A stretch of DNA of 64,000 nucleotides, taken from Anoplolepis gracilipes (lineage: Eukaryota; Arthropoda; Insecta; Hymenoptera; Formicidae). Positions 11,969-25,100 of the stretch are shown in pieces. Under the pieces are notes generated by a model that searched no databases, was not told where the DNA came from, and was given only the letters and a program-made list of their open reading frames with translations. The stretch is taken from contig NC_132970.1 of NCBI RefSeq assembly GCF_047496725.1, forward strand, positions 18,836,501-18,900,500. Reading direction: 5' to 3'. Position 1 is the stretch's first letter; every line of letters begins with the position of its first letter. The translations under genes were made by a program, and so were the position numbers.

Positions 11969-14900
11969 AACGTACAACAGTATAAACTTTATGAAAAAAA
12001 TATTTTCAACTAATATTAATTAGTATTAAAATTCAATTAGTATCAAAATGTGAGGAATGATTATTGTAATAATTAATGAAATTTCTTTTAGTAACTTATT
12101 TTAATTTTTTATTGACATAAAATTATTATAATTTTTTTTGATATCTTTATTTTCTAATTTGATGAATAAACAGCTCTTTAGAATTATCATCAACGATCAA
12201 ATCACGTTGCAATATAATTTCTTGTTCTATTACCAAAGTTAACTGACCTTAGACATGTTAGTACTTAGATAGAGGCATGATATTTCTTTATGTGTTTCTA
12301 CTTTTTCCATTTTCTTGAATATAATTTATTTCACATCTCACATTTATATATGTCAAAACATATTTATAAAAAAAAAATAATTTTTATTGATATATTGAAT
12401 GATCATCTGACTCGTCTCGTAGTGTCAGCGTAACGTTGTCGTCACGTAAAACATCGCACGACGAAACGAGAGTTAAGATGCCGAAGGGGCGTGGAGGACT
12501 CGTTGATCCTGCTCATCAATGATGCAACCGAAGGAGATACACGATACTATGGTTGCTTCAGCAAAGGCACGATGCATGTCCTTGGGGGTCGATTTCGCCG
12601 AGGACGACATAGAATCGACGAATAATCACTTTTCCAAAGTATTCTCTGGCCAACATTCCCATGAATAGCCATCCGTGTCCGTGGATGATCATTTATTCAG
12701 GATAGGTAATGAATCGGACGCCCATGGGAACGTCGTCATCGCCTTCGTGTGGATCACCAAGTCTATTCGTGAATTTCATTGATTTCCGAAGACTTGCTCG
12801 GAGACTTTACGACCGGCCGAAAATGGCGTTGTCACGATATATAGTCTGTTCGATTCTTCTCGTTACTTTTATCTGCGGAATCTGCAATCGCAAAATTTCA
12901 GATTCATCTTTTTTTCAGCAAAAATATTTTGCTACAAAAAATCTTTCCTTAAACTTTCCTGATTCCTAAACCGACACTAACTTTAATTGTTTGTATTTTA
13001 CAGATATAAATTTATAAACTGTATCTCTCTCAATTTGATCTATAATCTGATGTTAATCTATAAATTTTCACACAATGATGAAGTATATATAGATGACAAG
13101 TTTAACATTTTTTTTTTAAATATTGTGACATTTCGTACACACACAAATAGATCCATTATAAATATTTACAATGTTGTATACAAACCCATGTAAGTCGGAA
13201 TTCAATCGATCTCTGACTGTATTAAGTCAGTCCGGCTAGAGACGCTTGATTGATCGCCGGGACGCGCGACGTGCTCTTTTCTTCCTCGCAAGCGTAAACG
13301 ATCATTTGTTTTCCTCTTTCCGCTTTCCATGTCGAGCTATTTGTTTAAAGTCGCACGGTACACGGAAGAAAGAGAGAGTCGCCTCGTTATTAGAGAAGCC
13401 TACTGACAAATGACCGCATCTGCGACAGCTCGTCGCCTGATCGATCGAAGGTCATGCTATTTGCAGAAAAAAAAAAAAAGGAGCAGAGAAAGAAATTATC
13501 CTACATCTCATTATCGGCAGAATAGAATGCGGATGAGTTTTGCAAATTTGTAAAGGTCTGATAATTTTCGGAAGCCAAGCAGATTAAATCGAATATGCAT
13601 TGCATCAGTTTATTGACAAGGAAGCTCGCCCGCTTAGTCGAATTAGTTGTTATCCAATCTACGTAACTCTAACTATAAATGATTGTAAGGGAAATTACAC
13701 TTGTTCCTGTACGTTTCCGTCAACGGAAGGAACATATCTCCGTCACGATCCGCGCGTGGAACGAATTAGCGCGCGGCACGCAACGCACGAAAATTGCATG
13801 AATACCGCGCGAGTCCCCTAATCTCCCTCTCAAAAATTCCATTAGCCGCGCGATATCCAACGATAATTGGACATCGACGTTTTTTAATCCGACTGACCCG
13901 TGCAAATGCGACTGACATGCAAATCCACGCAGCGTCCGGGACGCATTTGCTCGAAATGAGATTTCGGTATCCGGTCATTCGTTGGCCTGGAAACTCGATG
14001 CGTAGAGAAATAACAAACAAAAAAGTGCACAGCGTTGAAGGGTTGCAAAAGTATATAATATTTTGCGAATAATAATAATAATATATTTGTACGCTAGGGG
14101 AAAAATTTTGCACATAATGTATAACTGCGTATAAAAATGGAATATGTACAATAGGCATTTTTTTCATGATGTATTAATGATAAGAATAAACAAGTAGAAG
14201 AAAATATCATAACAGTATTTTTAAAACAGTTGAAAAAAATTGTTTAACTAAATTAGGAATAGTTACATGTTATGATGTAAATCGGCAAAGCATATTGTTT
14301 AAAAATAGTTTATAATTAAATAACGTGTAATTTATTAAATGACATGTAATTTATATAATATTATTAATAAATATTAATCTTAATTTCTTACTTTAGTCTT
14401 TTAATATATGTATAAAGTATTAATATGTAAAGTTTAGAAAAATATTATTAAAATATAATTTAAGATTAAAAGAAATTGCGTTTTACTTTTTGTTATTATT
14501 CTAATATTGTATATTGTTAAATTGACATATACATATATACAAGGGCGGTCTAATAATAAAGACAGAGGCGTTGATTATAAAATATGATCTGTACATGAAA
14601 TTCTATAAATATTTATTGATCTAATAATGAATTTTACTCTACTATTTAGGCTTTCTGTTTGCAAAAATCTGATATGCATCTCGAATTTAAAATAATTTTC
14701 AATCAAACTGATCATTTTTATTTTCTTGACAAACTCTGAGCGTGAATAAAAGTCAACAACGCTTACACGACTACTAATCTTAAGAAATTTCATTCTGAAT
14801 AAAAAATTTGCTATAAACAAGGGTCTAAAGATGCTTCTTTAAAAAGTTAGCGTCTAAAAACCTCTAAAATCACGTTTAATAATCATATTATAAAATCACG

Positions 14901-14992
14901 TTTTTTACTTTTAAAGGTAACTATTTTTTTATGGAAGCATTTTTTGTTCAAAATTAAATTTACAAAGTTTAGCCGTTACGTTTGGCGCCACC

Positions 14993-15033
<41 letters not shown>

Positions 15034-18000
15034 AAGTCAAGGTTAAACTATAAGAAATTTAATTCTAAACAAAAGAAATTTCCTCCAAGATAATTTCTTC
15101 TTATCCTAAAAAAAAATGGCATAAAAGTTATAATAATTTTCTAACTGATTCTCATACGTTGCTCTAAATAAACTTTAAATATCTTGACAAAGAATAACAC
15201 TTAATCTCTGAATCGGTTTTCCACTGATCGATCATGACACGGGTCTTTGCATGGTGTAGATCAACCTTAAAAAACTATCGAGCAATCATATTTTCCTCCG
15301 TTCTCTTCAACATCTGTACGTCGGATCCTCGCGCCGCTATATCACTCAGAGTTGTCACAGACCCGGACAGGTTACGACGTCCTCCAGTTTCCACCAATTT
15401 GGCGACACTCTCGCGTGTTCGCGGATCCGGACCGAGTTATTGCGAGGGACAGAGAAGTGGCAACGCGCAGGTTGGGGCTTGTAAATAATATGGAAAACCG
15501 CGAGGTGGTATAAGCATGGAGATGCGCGGTTTTCCTTCGCCGAGCCCGTATCCGTGTTCGGTAAGAAAACGGGAAAAGGAATATGAAAAAGGTAATGGTG
15601 TCGTGCGATAGAAAGAGGGGATTGGAAAGGAGGAAAGGGGAAGGATATCTCCGACTGACGGTATACACCGGTGCGGCGGTGACCCGAGTTGCCATATTTC
15701 AAAGTGGGACGTCCTCCGAGGGGCCGTGAATACCTTAATAGTCATAAGGTGTATCCGCATACGGCGAGTGTATGGAGTTGTCCCCTAAAACGTATTCGAA
15801 CGTTCCATAACCGGCAGCTATGCGAGACGATGCGATTCTGAACGACTTTTCTGCCTTGTGGATATATAACGAGGATCGCAAGCGATAAGGAAATAGCGCA
15901 TGACCGCTAAAGCGATAATGCTATCGCAAAAATAGCGATAACCGAGGATCGTCACGATTGATACTGTGCGATAAGGAGATACGAAATATTATGACCGTGC
16001 ATTACTTTGCAAAATTTTTCCAACAATTTTCAATAGCACACGCGGATCGTTAAGATTGAGTTTGTCGATCCAACTTATTGGCTTTATTGTCGTCTTATCT
16101 AGCGTTGTAGAAAAAAGTTTAACATTTGAATAAAATTTTTGGCATTTTTTAAAAAACTTAAATACCTATAATAAACGAAAATTTATACACAGAATATACT
16201 TATAAATAATGTGTGATTAAGAATAAGTATATATAATCGCACCAAAAGGCAAGTGTTTGATTTATAACAAGTCTACTCGCGGCCCGGCGCTATTTAATAA
16301 TGAGAGACTCTCTATTACTCAATGGCTATTAGGAAGAAGGCAGGAAGGGTGGCTTTCGGTTCCACTTGGTTCACGTTGCAATCGGTTAATCACCGCTCTC
16401 TCATCCCTAGCCTGAGACAAGGTTTAAGCGCCGACGTAGCCGCGCGCCCTTCGGCCCACCTACCGGTCCCCATATCAATTAATCTTACCCAGAATGCAAT
16501 AACTGTCCAATCTGCTCCCGTGGCTGCGTCATGGTGTCGTGCAGTCTGTGCTGTAATGTCCTTCCTCTTTCTCTTTCTTTCTTTTTTTCTCGCCATTCTT
16601 GTTCGCAGATAAATTTTGCGATGCACTTTATCTTTCTTTTCTTCTTCTGTCGGCTCTTATTCTTTAATTTCTGCACTTTCTACACGGTTGATATAACTGA
16701 TGGAAGCTGTAAACGAGCCTATGGAAAATCTCATGTTCACCCTAACATCGCACTCGTACGTCCCTGACAAAATAATGAGCGCGAGAATGGGATAGAGAGG
16801 GAAAGAGCGGCCGAGTCCAGAGAAACTCGGCAGAAAACATATTGGGCCGTTAAGGGGTTCTTCGGGGTAGTCTGCTTAATTGGCACGGCCGTTTAACCCT
16901 GAATTGCAGCGAGTGAAGCTGGAACGATCATGATCCAGCAGTGCCAGATTCAGCGACCTTAATTAATAGAGTTATCGATTCGGATGAAAAACAAACGATT
17001 ATCTTAATTAAAGTACGCCCTGCGCGCATACATTGTAATGTAATTATTTGACTATTTTTTTTATTTAAATTTTTATTTGTAATAAATTTTCTTTGATCCT
17101 CTTTCTTTGATAAAGATGATATATTTAACAAAATTTGTATTTTATTTCGTACTTATATTTTACAATAAAATAAATAATAGAAAGTTAATTTCATAAAAAT
17201 TTGATATCAAATAATATTGAGGAGAGGGAAAGAAATTGCTAGACAAAGAGAAGCGTTTACAAATGGTAACAGCGTTTATTGTTAATAATAATAATGACAA
17301 TAATATTAATAGCGAGTCTCTAATTACAATAATTACATAATGATATTAATGGTACAACAATAAAAACTTCGATAGCGAGAAAAAGGGAAGAATATAATAA
17401 CTTCTTGATGGAGGCCACGACGAGCGAGCCGCCATTAGTCGGAACGACTCTGTGCAGCACACATGTGTGTACGTGTGTGTATGTGTGCCCGTGTCTATTT
17501 ATAATATTTATAGCTTCGATTCATTCATATTTATATCTATATTTGTATGTATATATTTATACGCTTAAAACTAGCCGTGATACTGTCTACGTGCTATTTA
17601 CAATTTTTGGTCACAGTTGCAACTTTAGGGGTTGTATTTGACGCCCTTTTTTTCCAACGACAGGTGCGGGAGATATGCAAAATACAGTACGATTCTCGTA
17701 CTTTGACACCTTACACGCCATTCGACAATCATGCTATTCGGGCAATATGTTTATACTTTGCAAAAAATGCAGCTCTTAAATATTAATCAATTTTCTCGAT
17801 ATCGAAAATAATATATTTGAGTAGATTTTAGATGTTGTTTTATTTATTTATTTTTTTGTTTATTATCTTTTATTATGATATATAACTGTATAGTGTTAAA
17901 ATGACATACATTTTTGCAAAATTATGCCCGACTAACTTGAAGATTGCACCGCGTGTCGTGAGAATATCTACGTAATAAGACAAGTTACAGTAACAGGTAA

Positions 18001-18756
18001 TCGATTAGCAGTAGGTAGACGTTGATTAAAGTAGAAAGTGCTAACCATCATTCGTAACAAAACAGTCGATCGTCCATTCGCTTATTTTTCCTTTTTTTAA
18101 TGCGCGCTTACGCATCTTTGTAATTAATAAATTATCGTTTCTCATTGCAGTGGAAAGCTCTCCTGCCCGAATCAAGGAATCGCTGCAGAAACCAATCTCT
18201 GGCATCATCTAGGAACGAAATAAATGCAATGCTTTTTCATGGAATGTTTCAATCACAACAAATCGTCAGTATATTTTCTCCATTTTTAGTATATTCTACA
18301 AATCAAGAAGATTTAAAGTCGCGAAATATTTGCTTAACGATAACTTCAATGAAACAAATATAATCAAATAAATATCAACTTATATGACCTTTTCGCATCA
18401 AAAGATCAATAAAAATTTCTCGATAAAAAAAATTTAGAGTTCCCCACCTTCAGCCAATTTTCATTGTCCCGAGAATTCACTTTCTAATTGCACTGTTCCG
18501 ATTCTTTCGCATCCGTCATACAATCTGAATTTGCTTGTAATTTTGCATCTTCAATATTATCTGCGGTTGAATGATATTAACGTATGTACATTTTGCTTCC
18601 TAATGATTCTTAAAATAAATAACTAATATACTCTCAATTCAAATCGATTACTGCCCTCTAATAACTATATTGCAAATCTTTTTATATAATAGTAATTAAA
18701 TTAAAATTGTGTAAAAATTTAAGTTAAAATTTTGATTATATCATTTAGGTAGCTTT
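11969..18756. other. Intergenic DNA, alternating AT-rich and moderate-GC patches
   Basis: Moderate-GC patches lie at about 12410-12860, 13200-14030, 15220-15970, 16260-16940 and 17400-17720. Between them the DNA is AT-rich. A (TA)n run occupies 14995-15028 and a broken (TG)n run about 17461-17495. Many short frames overlap in the GC-richer patches, but none has a recognisable domain or a convincing splice structure. The patches are candidates for regulatory DNA of the flanking genes. Confidence 0.45.
14995..15028. repeat. (TA)n microsatellite
   Basis: An uninterrupted TA dinucleotide run of about 34 bp. It is a typical insect microsatellite and nothing else is attached to it. Confidence 0.9.
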
Positions 18757-18762
18757 TTTATT
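18757..18762 (-). terminator. Candidate polyadenylation signal of the sens-like gene
   Basis: TTTATT on the + strand reads AATAAA on the - strand, 323 bp beyond the stop codon of the sens-like gene. It is the first canonical hexamer noticed downstream of that stop. Further copies occur lower down (around 17830-17850), so the true 3' end may lie further away. Confidence 0.35.
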
Positions 18763-19084
18763 GCTAGAAGAATATGTTAGAGAAAAAAATATAAAAAATA
18801 ATTCAAGATGCAAAAAGTTGACATCATTCAGCCAGTAATCCATCACGATGCACTCCGCAATCGCTTCACTCATGATTCTATCCATGAGATTAATTTATCC
18901 TTCTCGGTCACGTCTCCGTCATCATTGACGATCATCGTTCATGATTTCAGTTCTCGCAGTGGTTACGGCCTCAATCCAATCAGACTGCCTGATTCGCGGA
19001 AATGGACCGCTAATCGAAACCATCTGCATCGCCGTTCCGCGCCGGACCGACAGCTTATTTATCAATCGCTGCCTTATCGTAGCT

Positions 19085-19341
19085 TCACTGCATCATCGGT
19101 GGATTTCCACTGGGTAGGGAATTCTGTCCGGGAATCGAACCAATCGGCGGTCGATGCGACGCGTTGAGGTCAGCGTGCTGGGTCTCGCGGTGCCTCCTTA
19201 GGTCGACCTTTCGTTGAAAAGCTCGACCGCATAGCTCGCAGGCGAACGGTTTGAAGCCCGTGTGTTTTCTCGAGTGCGTGATCAGGTTGCTGCTCTGCGA
19301 AAATGCCTTGCCACACACTTGACACTTGTGAGGTTTTTCTC
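19085..19341 (-). CDS. sens: sens-like gene, terminal coding exon 5 (ZF5-ZF6 and C-terminus)
   Basis: The acceptor TTTGTTGCAG|GAG lies at 19342-19343. With the G carried over from exon 4 the exon reads G-E-K-P-H-K-C. It encodes ZF5 (CQVC...H-x3-H) and ZF6 (CELC...H-x4-H, QRKVDLRRHRETQH), then a 26-residue Pro/Ser/Asn-rich tail ending NPPMMQ and a TGA at 19085-19087. Residues 414-497 of the product. Confidence 0.93.
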
Positions 19342-22104
19342 CTGCAACAAAAAAAAGATAAAAATGTTGAGAGGACAAATTAATTTTTTAGCTTAAATTT
19401 TCCGGTGGCTCGATATTCGAGTATATTTATTTGTAAAACAAAAAGTTATTTAATTGTATTTTTTCAACTACTTAAAAAATGATAAAACTGTTTTACTTCA
19501 AGTTTTTTGCTCTTTGATAATTAATTTTTAAATAATTTATAGAGACAATAAAATTTTGTAAATAATCTTTACTTATTTAGATAGAATCCAATCGAGTCTG
19601 TTCCGCATCGAAAGCTAATATAATGTATTATATAAACAAAAATATATACATAAATAAAATATATAATGGAAATATATTCGAACATATTCGGGAATAAATG
19701 AATCTAACGATACTGGAGAACTGTACAAATTTTTTGGAACATTTCTACAAACCGTTTCTTTTTTGAAAATTTATCGATGCTGACACGAGGTGTTACGTTA
19801 TCTGGACTGTCTACAAAAGATACTGGAGCGCAATGAACTTAAAAGAAAAATCGGAAAACTCCAATAGCATCATTCAGTTTCCCTTTTACGTCGTCTGCCA
19901 CATTCCAGCGAGCATTTACGTTAATCTCAAAGTACCGATTCTCGGTGCCGCCGGCTTTATTCTGTTCGGTCAAGACTCTTCTCGGGCAAAAGGAGAGACC
20001 ATAACGGGGAAAAGAGGGTGGAAGACACGGAAGGCTAGCCACCTCGCAAGACGGGTGTAGGTGGCATCAACGATGCGGGGCACGCCCGGTTAAGATTTCC
20101 TCCCAAGCGAGAATCTCAGCCACCCCGGCGGCGAGAAAAGGCAGCGAGCGAGACAGACGGAGAGAAGAGCGAATAGTGGAAAGGGGTGCCTATGTGCACC
20201 GTTCTAGAGGTTCGTTGTCTCTCAGGGGCGAGGGGAGAATCCCCGGTTGGAAGGGTCGCCACTCGTTTCTCTCATCCTGGCCGCGAGCTCTGATTGGCGG
20301 CCAGGGGCGGCTCCAACCCCCGTGTTACCATGACTACCGGTGGGATAACCCGGCTGCTGCTGACTGAGGGTGGTTAGAGAGAGAGAGAGAGAGAGGGAGA
20401 GACAAAGAGGTTGCCTGCTGCTGAGGGGTGGTGGTGGCACGACGACGATGCGAACTACGCCGCCGGCAGGTAACGGAGGGCCCTTTAATGGACTCCCCCG
20501 TACGTCCATACGTCTGGCCGAGCAACCGGTACACACGTATGTACACTCTCATCCTTCCCGCATCGGCACGACGACGGGCCGGAGGGTGGATCCATAAACA
20601 ACTCGTTAGCCGAGCCTTCAATCTCGCCCCGCCGATACGGCGAGGCCGTCGATCGCCCTCGCGATTATATCCGGTCCGCGATCTTGATTTCCTATCCGGG
20701 AAAAAATATCGGCTGTCCTTTTTCTCGGAGATTTCTCGAGATCGGACGTGCTGATCAGTATCCAAAAAAAAAAATGTAGTTTCTCGAAATATCCTAATCA
20801 AAGTAATACAATTATCGTCGTTTATAGTTTGGAATTTTTTTATACAAATTTGCATTTAATAATTTTCACATTTGCATTTTACTGTGTAACAGATAAATTA
20901 ATATATTAAGTTTGGTTTTCTGTTTCAACTAATATGTTATTTTATTCATCTTTTTAATTTTTTTTTTAATAAGAAGTTCTAATAATCTTCCTTTCTAGAG
21001 AATCGATAAAGAGTAAATAAAGAGAAATAAATAGAAAAAAATTTGAATTATTATACATAATAAAAAGTTTTTACCATATACATACATATATTGATATACT
21101 ATGTATAAATATATTAATTTATTATTTATTAGATATATAAAACATAATATCACATTTTTTTGTTAGGTTTGCCTCAAATCAACGAGAAACATTCGTTTTT
21201 ACCTAATTTATCAAGTTTGCGTATCGCGCACAAGGCTTTATTGCAGTCATTTTATGTGAACATCAGTCGCATAGTTGCGCTACCCTTCGGATCAAGATTC
21301 ACGCGCGGATTCAGAGTTAAAGACGCGCTTTCATTGAAGGGAGAAGAGGGGTATTGTAGGAATCCGACGAGTCCGTCGCTCGATGAAATTCCACAGAGTT
21401 CTCCGCGGACCCAAGGGGTGGGACGAAACGGATAGAATTTTCGCGGAGTTAAGCGCCGGTGGAAGCCAGGACGGGGGCGAAAGAGCGCAGGGCGGCCGTT
21501 TAAAATTTATGAGCTCGTAAAATCAAGAACCGTCCGAGCGCTCGTACCGAGGTTGCCCGTTTCGCGTCTATATCGCAACGACTTTGCCATGGTTACGGAA
21601 TATCGTTTCTGCCAGACCATCCGAAAATCCGAAGTCTCTCGCTTTCGATACAAACCTTTCGCACTTGACCGACGCGTAAGTGGATTCTGAAAATTCCTTT
21701 GCTGCATATCTATAATCATAGAAAAATCGATAGAAAATAAAATTTTATCTTAGATATGTGTACAGATTTAACAAAAAGTAATTTCCCTTCAATTTTTCTG
21801 TGAAAAAGAAATCGACTTTATATTCGCAAGAAAAAGAATTTGATATTAATTTTCGAAAATACTTAAATAACTTTTATTATTATAATATATACGTGGACAT
21901 CGTATTTTATTCAATGATATATTTGCTATTCAGTGATAATGCCACGTTTTGTCTCTTTATATTGTTGATGTAACTAGCGCAAATTGCTGCATTTTTAGCG
22001 GCCGGGAGAATATTAGGTTCCATATTTATTTTGCGAAAAAGAAAGAGAGAGAAGGCAGTACTTTAAAATATCATTTTCTTGAGAAAACGAAGGATTAAGA
22101 AAAT

Positions 22105-22152
<48 letters not shown>

Positions 22153-25100
22153 GAGAGAAGAGGAAAAGAAGAAGAGGGTGGATAATGTGTAGAAATGGGA
22201 CGCCGGGTCTACTGGGATTCTCGTTTCTCGGAAACGAAGTAAAGAAGAGAAAGACAGAGTAGAAAGAAAAGGAGCCACCGGAAATTTACGCGCTCGTAAA
22301 AATCAAGAGCCGTCAGAACTCTGTTGGATCCGTCGGGTTTATTTCTTCGGTGGAATTGTCTGTCTCAAAATAACCGCGTTAATAAATTCGTCGATAGCAA
22401 CGCGTAACCGAGATAATACGTTATTTGCACTTAACAAGATTAAACAATGCAAATATTATTGTTGACTATTCATCGATCAATTTAATAGTTGATCTTTCTT
22501 GAGTAAAATTTTTACCGGGTTTTTTGTACAGATTATTTTATTTGTTTACGAAATTTATGAACATCATTTTTTTTGCAAGGGAATAATCAAGGCAATATAG
22601 CTAGAAACGTGATCGGGTAAATGATCGATGATCAATAATATTTCAAATATGAGTCTGAAATTCCAACTATGAGCGTGGACGAAAGAATTTCCGAAAGAAG
22701 AAATAAAAGGGAAGAGAAAAATAAAGAAAATGGTCGGCGCAAGCAGAACGTGATCGTATATGCTCGTGAAAGGAATGTCAAAATGGATTTTATTATAATT
22801 CTTTGGGTATGTCTGCTATAAAATATTTATCAGTTATAATAGATTTTACAATAAATTGTATCTGTGTGCAATATTATAACGTAATTTTTGGAACTCATAA
22901 ATCTCCTAAATCTTTTAAAATTTTCTTATTGTTAGTTTTATTCACCGATAAAAAAGAAAACTTGGGTTTATATACACAGAATCACATAATGAAAATTAAT
23001 AATTATATATAAGATGTATTTAAAAATCCTTTTATAATTAATAAGTTAATCGAGGTTTAATGAGTAAAAACTTTATGCAAAAAATAAATTAACTCGGGTA
23101 ATATTAAAAACTGAAATTCAATAATAATTAGATTTATATTATTATTAATATTTTTAAATATAATGATTCTATTATATTTTTATTGAAATGCTCATTACAT
23201 TTGACAATTTTGCATTGTAATAACCAAATAATTCAATTTTTATAGACATCATTTTTATAACACGTAAATTTTTAATATGTAATTGAATCTTTGAATATGT
23301 AAGTGAATCGTGAATTGTTGGTGCGGATTCGCTGAGAACGGAGAAATTTTCAAAAGAGAAGCATGCACTGGTGTGTGTTGAAAAAAACCAAGCGTTCCTT
23401 ATGGAATTTACGCGCTCATAAAAATCAAGCACCGTCGGAGCACACCTTATCCGTCCTTATCTCTTATGCGAGAAGCGAACCGGGGTTTCGATCTAAATGC
23501 ACACGAGATGCATTCTCCGCCGCACACATACATACATGTGACCTTCTAGTAGCGGTGAGATCAAAGATTTAACCGGCGGCGGCAGTTGAGATTCGACGCT
23601 CGCGAATTTTTAACAGCGGGAGAATTGGCGAGCTGAGGCCGGCCTGGCTGACTGAGGTCGAGGAGATTCGTGGCTGAGAGCCCCTGAGGTTTAAGACGCC
23701 ATTACACCCCTCGGGGCTGTCGGCCGACGCCCCTAAAACTATATTAAACTCCCGGAAATCTTACGCGAGCGAGGGTGCTTCGTCTCCGCTAATTCTACCG
23801 CCCCGTCGCTCGCACGCTCGTCCCTCGCGAGTGCCACAAGTACGACCATTCCCTTCGCACATCCCTCTTGCGAGCGAACTTACTCTTGAGAACGGGAAAC
23901 CGAGACGGCATTTTGATCGACTCACTCGACAGAGCTACGTGCTGAGCTGCCATTACGACGACTTTGCTGAAAAGCGTCTTGATCCAGCAATCTGGATTTA
24001 TGTATTAAGCCTCTCAAATACTTTAATGCTCATTGATTTAATTAGCTATTAATACCTACACGTATTTAAATCGCAAACGTTCTGGTCAGAAATTATGTTA
24101 ACAAATAACACATTTCAAAAAAAAATTTTTTTAATTCCACAAAAATTTTTAATTTTTTAAGTATTTTCAATCTTTAATTAGAAAGATTTTATAATAAAAA
24201 AATTATAAAAAATGAGATTTTTATTAGTTATAAAAATATAACAATTATATCTTTATATATTTTATTAAATTTACGAGGCAAAATATCAAGATACATATGT
24301 TTCTTTAAAGCGTCGTGTACAGTATCAAGATTAATTTTAAAAATAAATCTTAATCGCTCAAATATTGATTACAAATTGATTGCTTGTCTTCAAACTTAGA
24401 AAATGGAGAGTTGAGCAAATAGTTTGAACAAGAGCGATAAGAAATGCACGGCAAAGACGAAAACTAAAATATAGAAAGAAAGAAACAGCTAGAAAAAGAG
24501 CGAAGGAGGATTGTGGTATAAACCGGACGCTGGCCGAGGCATTGATTTCTTCTCGTCTTCATCGACCACGTTCCGAGCCTCTTGGGGCGTCTCTACCCTC
24601 TAACTGAAATCCTCGCAAGAGACGAAAGCGGGAGGATAGAATCGAAGAAGAGCGCGCCACATCTCATATTTCATATCGAGGACAGCATGGATTTTCTTCC
24701 GTATCTTCAAAGCTCGTGCAAGGATTACCCGAGGATATCAATCAGACTACTGCTTCTGTAGTACGGTGTATGTCTCAACGGTGGACCATAAAAAAAATAT
24801 TAGAAGGACATGATTGGAGAACTGACATTACATATTTCTGATATTCTGTTAAAAGATATTGCCTTGTCTTTTTTTTCTCATTTATTTTTAGAGAAACAAT
24901 ATAAATCCTCTCTCCTCTAAGATATGCGAATCATGGATAAAACTGAAATGCGATTTGTATAGAATTTAGAAAAGCTAAATAATGTAATTTCTTTATTAAT
25001 AAAAATTAAGATAATTAAATATATTTATTTATTCCAAATTCTACGAGCTATGAAGAGATATAATGTTTCTATAACAAGACTAAATTAAATGAAGCTACTA

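Noticed and set aside
17500..19084. Search for a miR-9 target site in the sens-like 3' UTR, as reported for fly senseless
   Set aside because: Reading the minus strand below the stop codon, I found no ACCAAAG seed match in the first kilobase. The true 3' end is unknown, so a site further away cannot be excluded.
20222..20855. Overlapping frames of 75-173 codons in a GC-rich island of intron 4
   Set aside because: They run through the GA repeat and overlap on both strands. Their Ser/Leu and Arg/Glu runs are products of the repeat.
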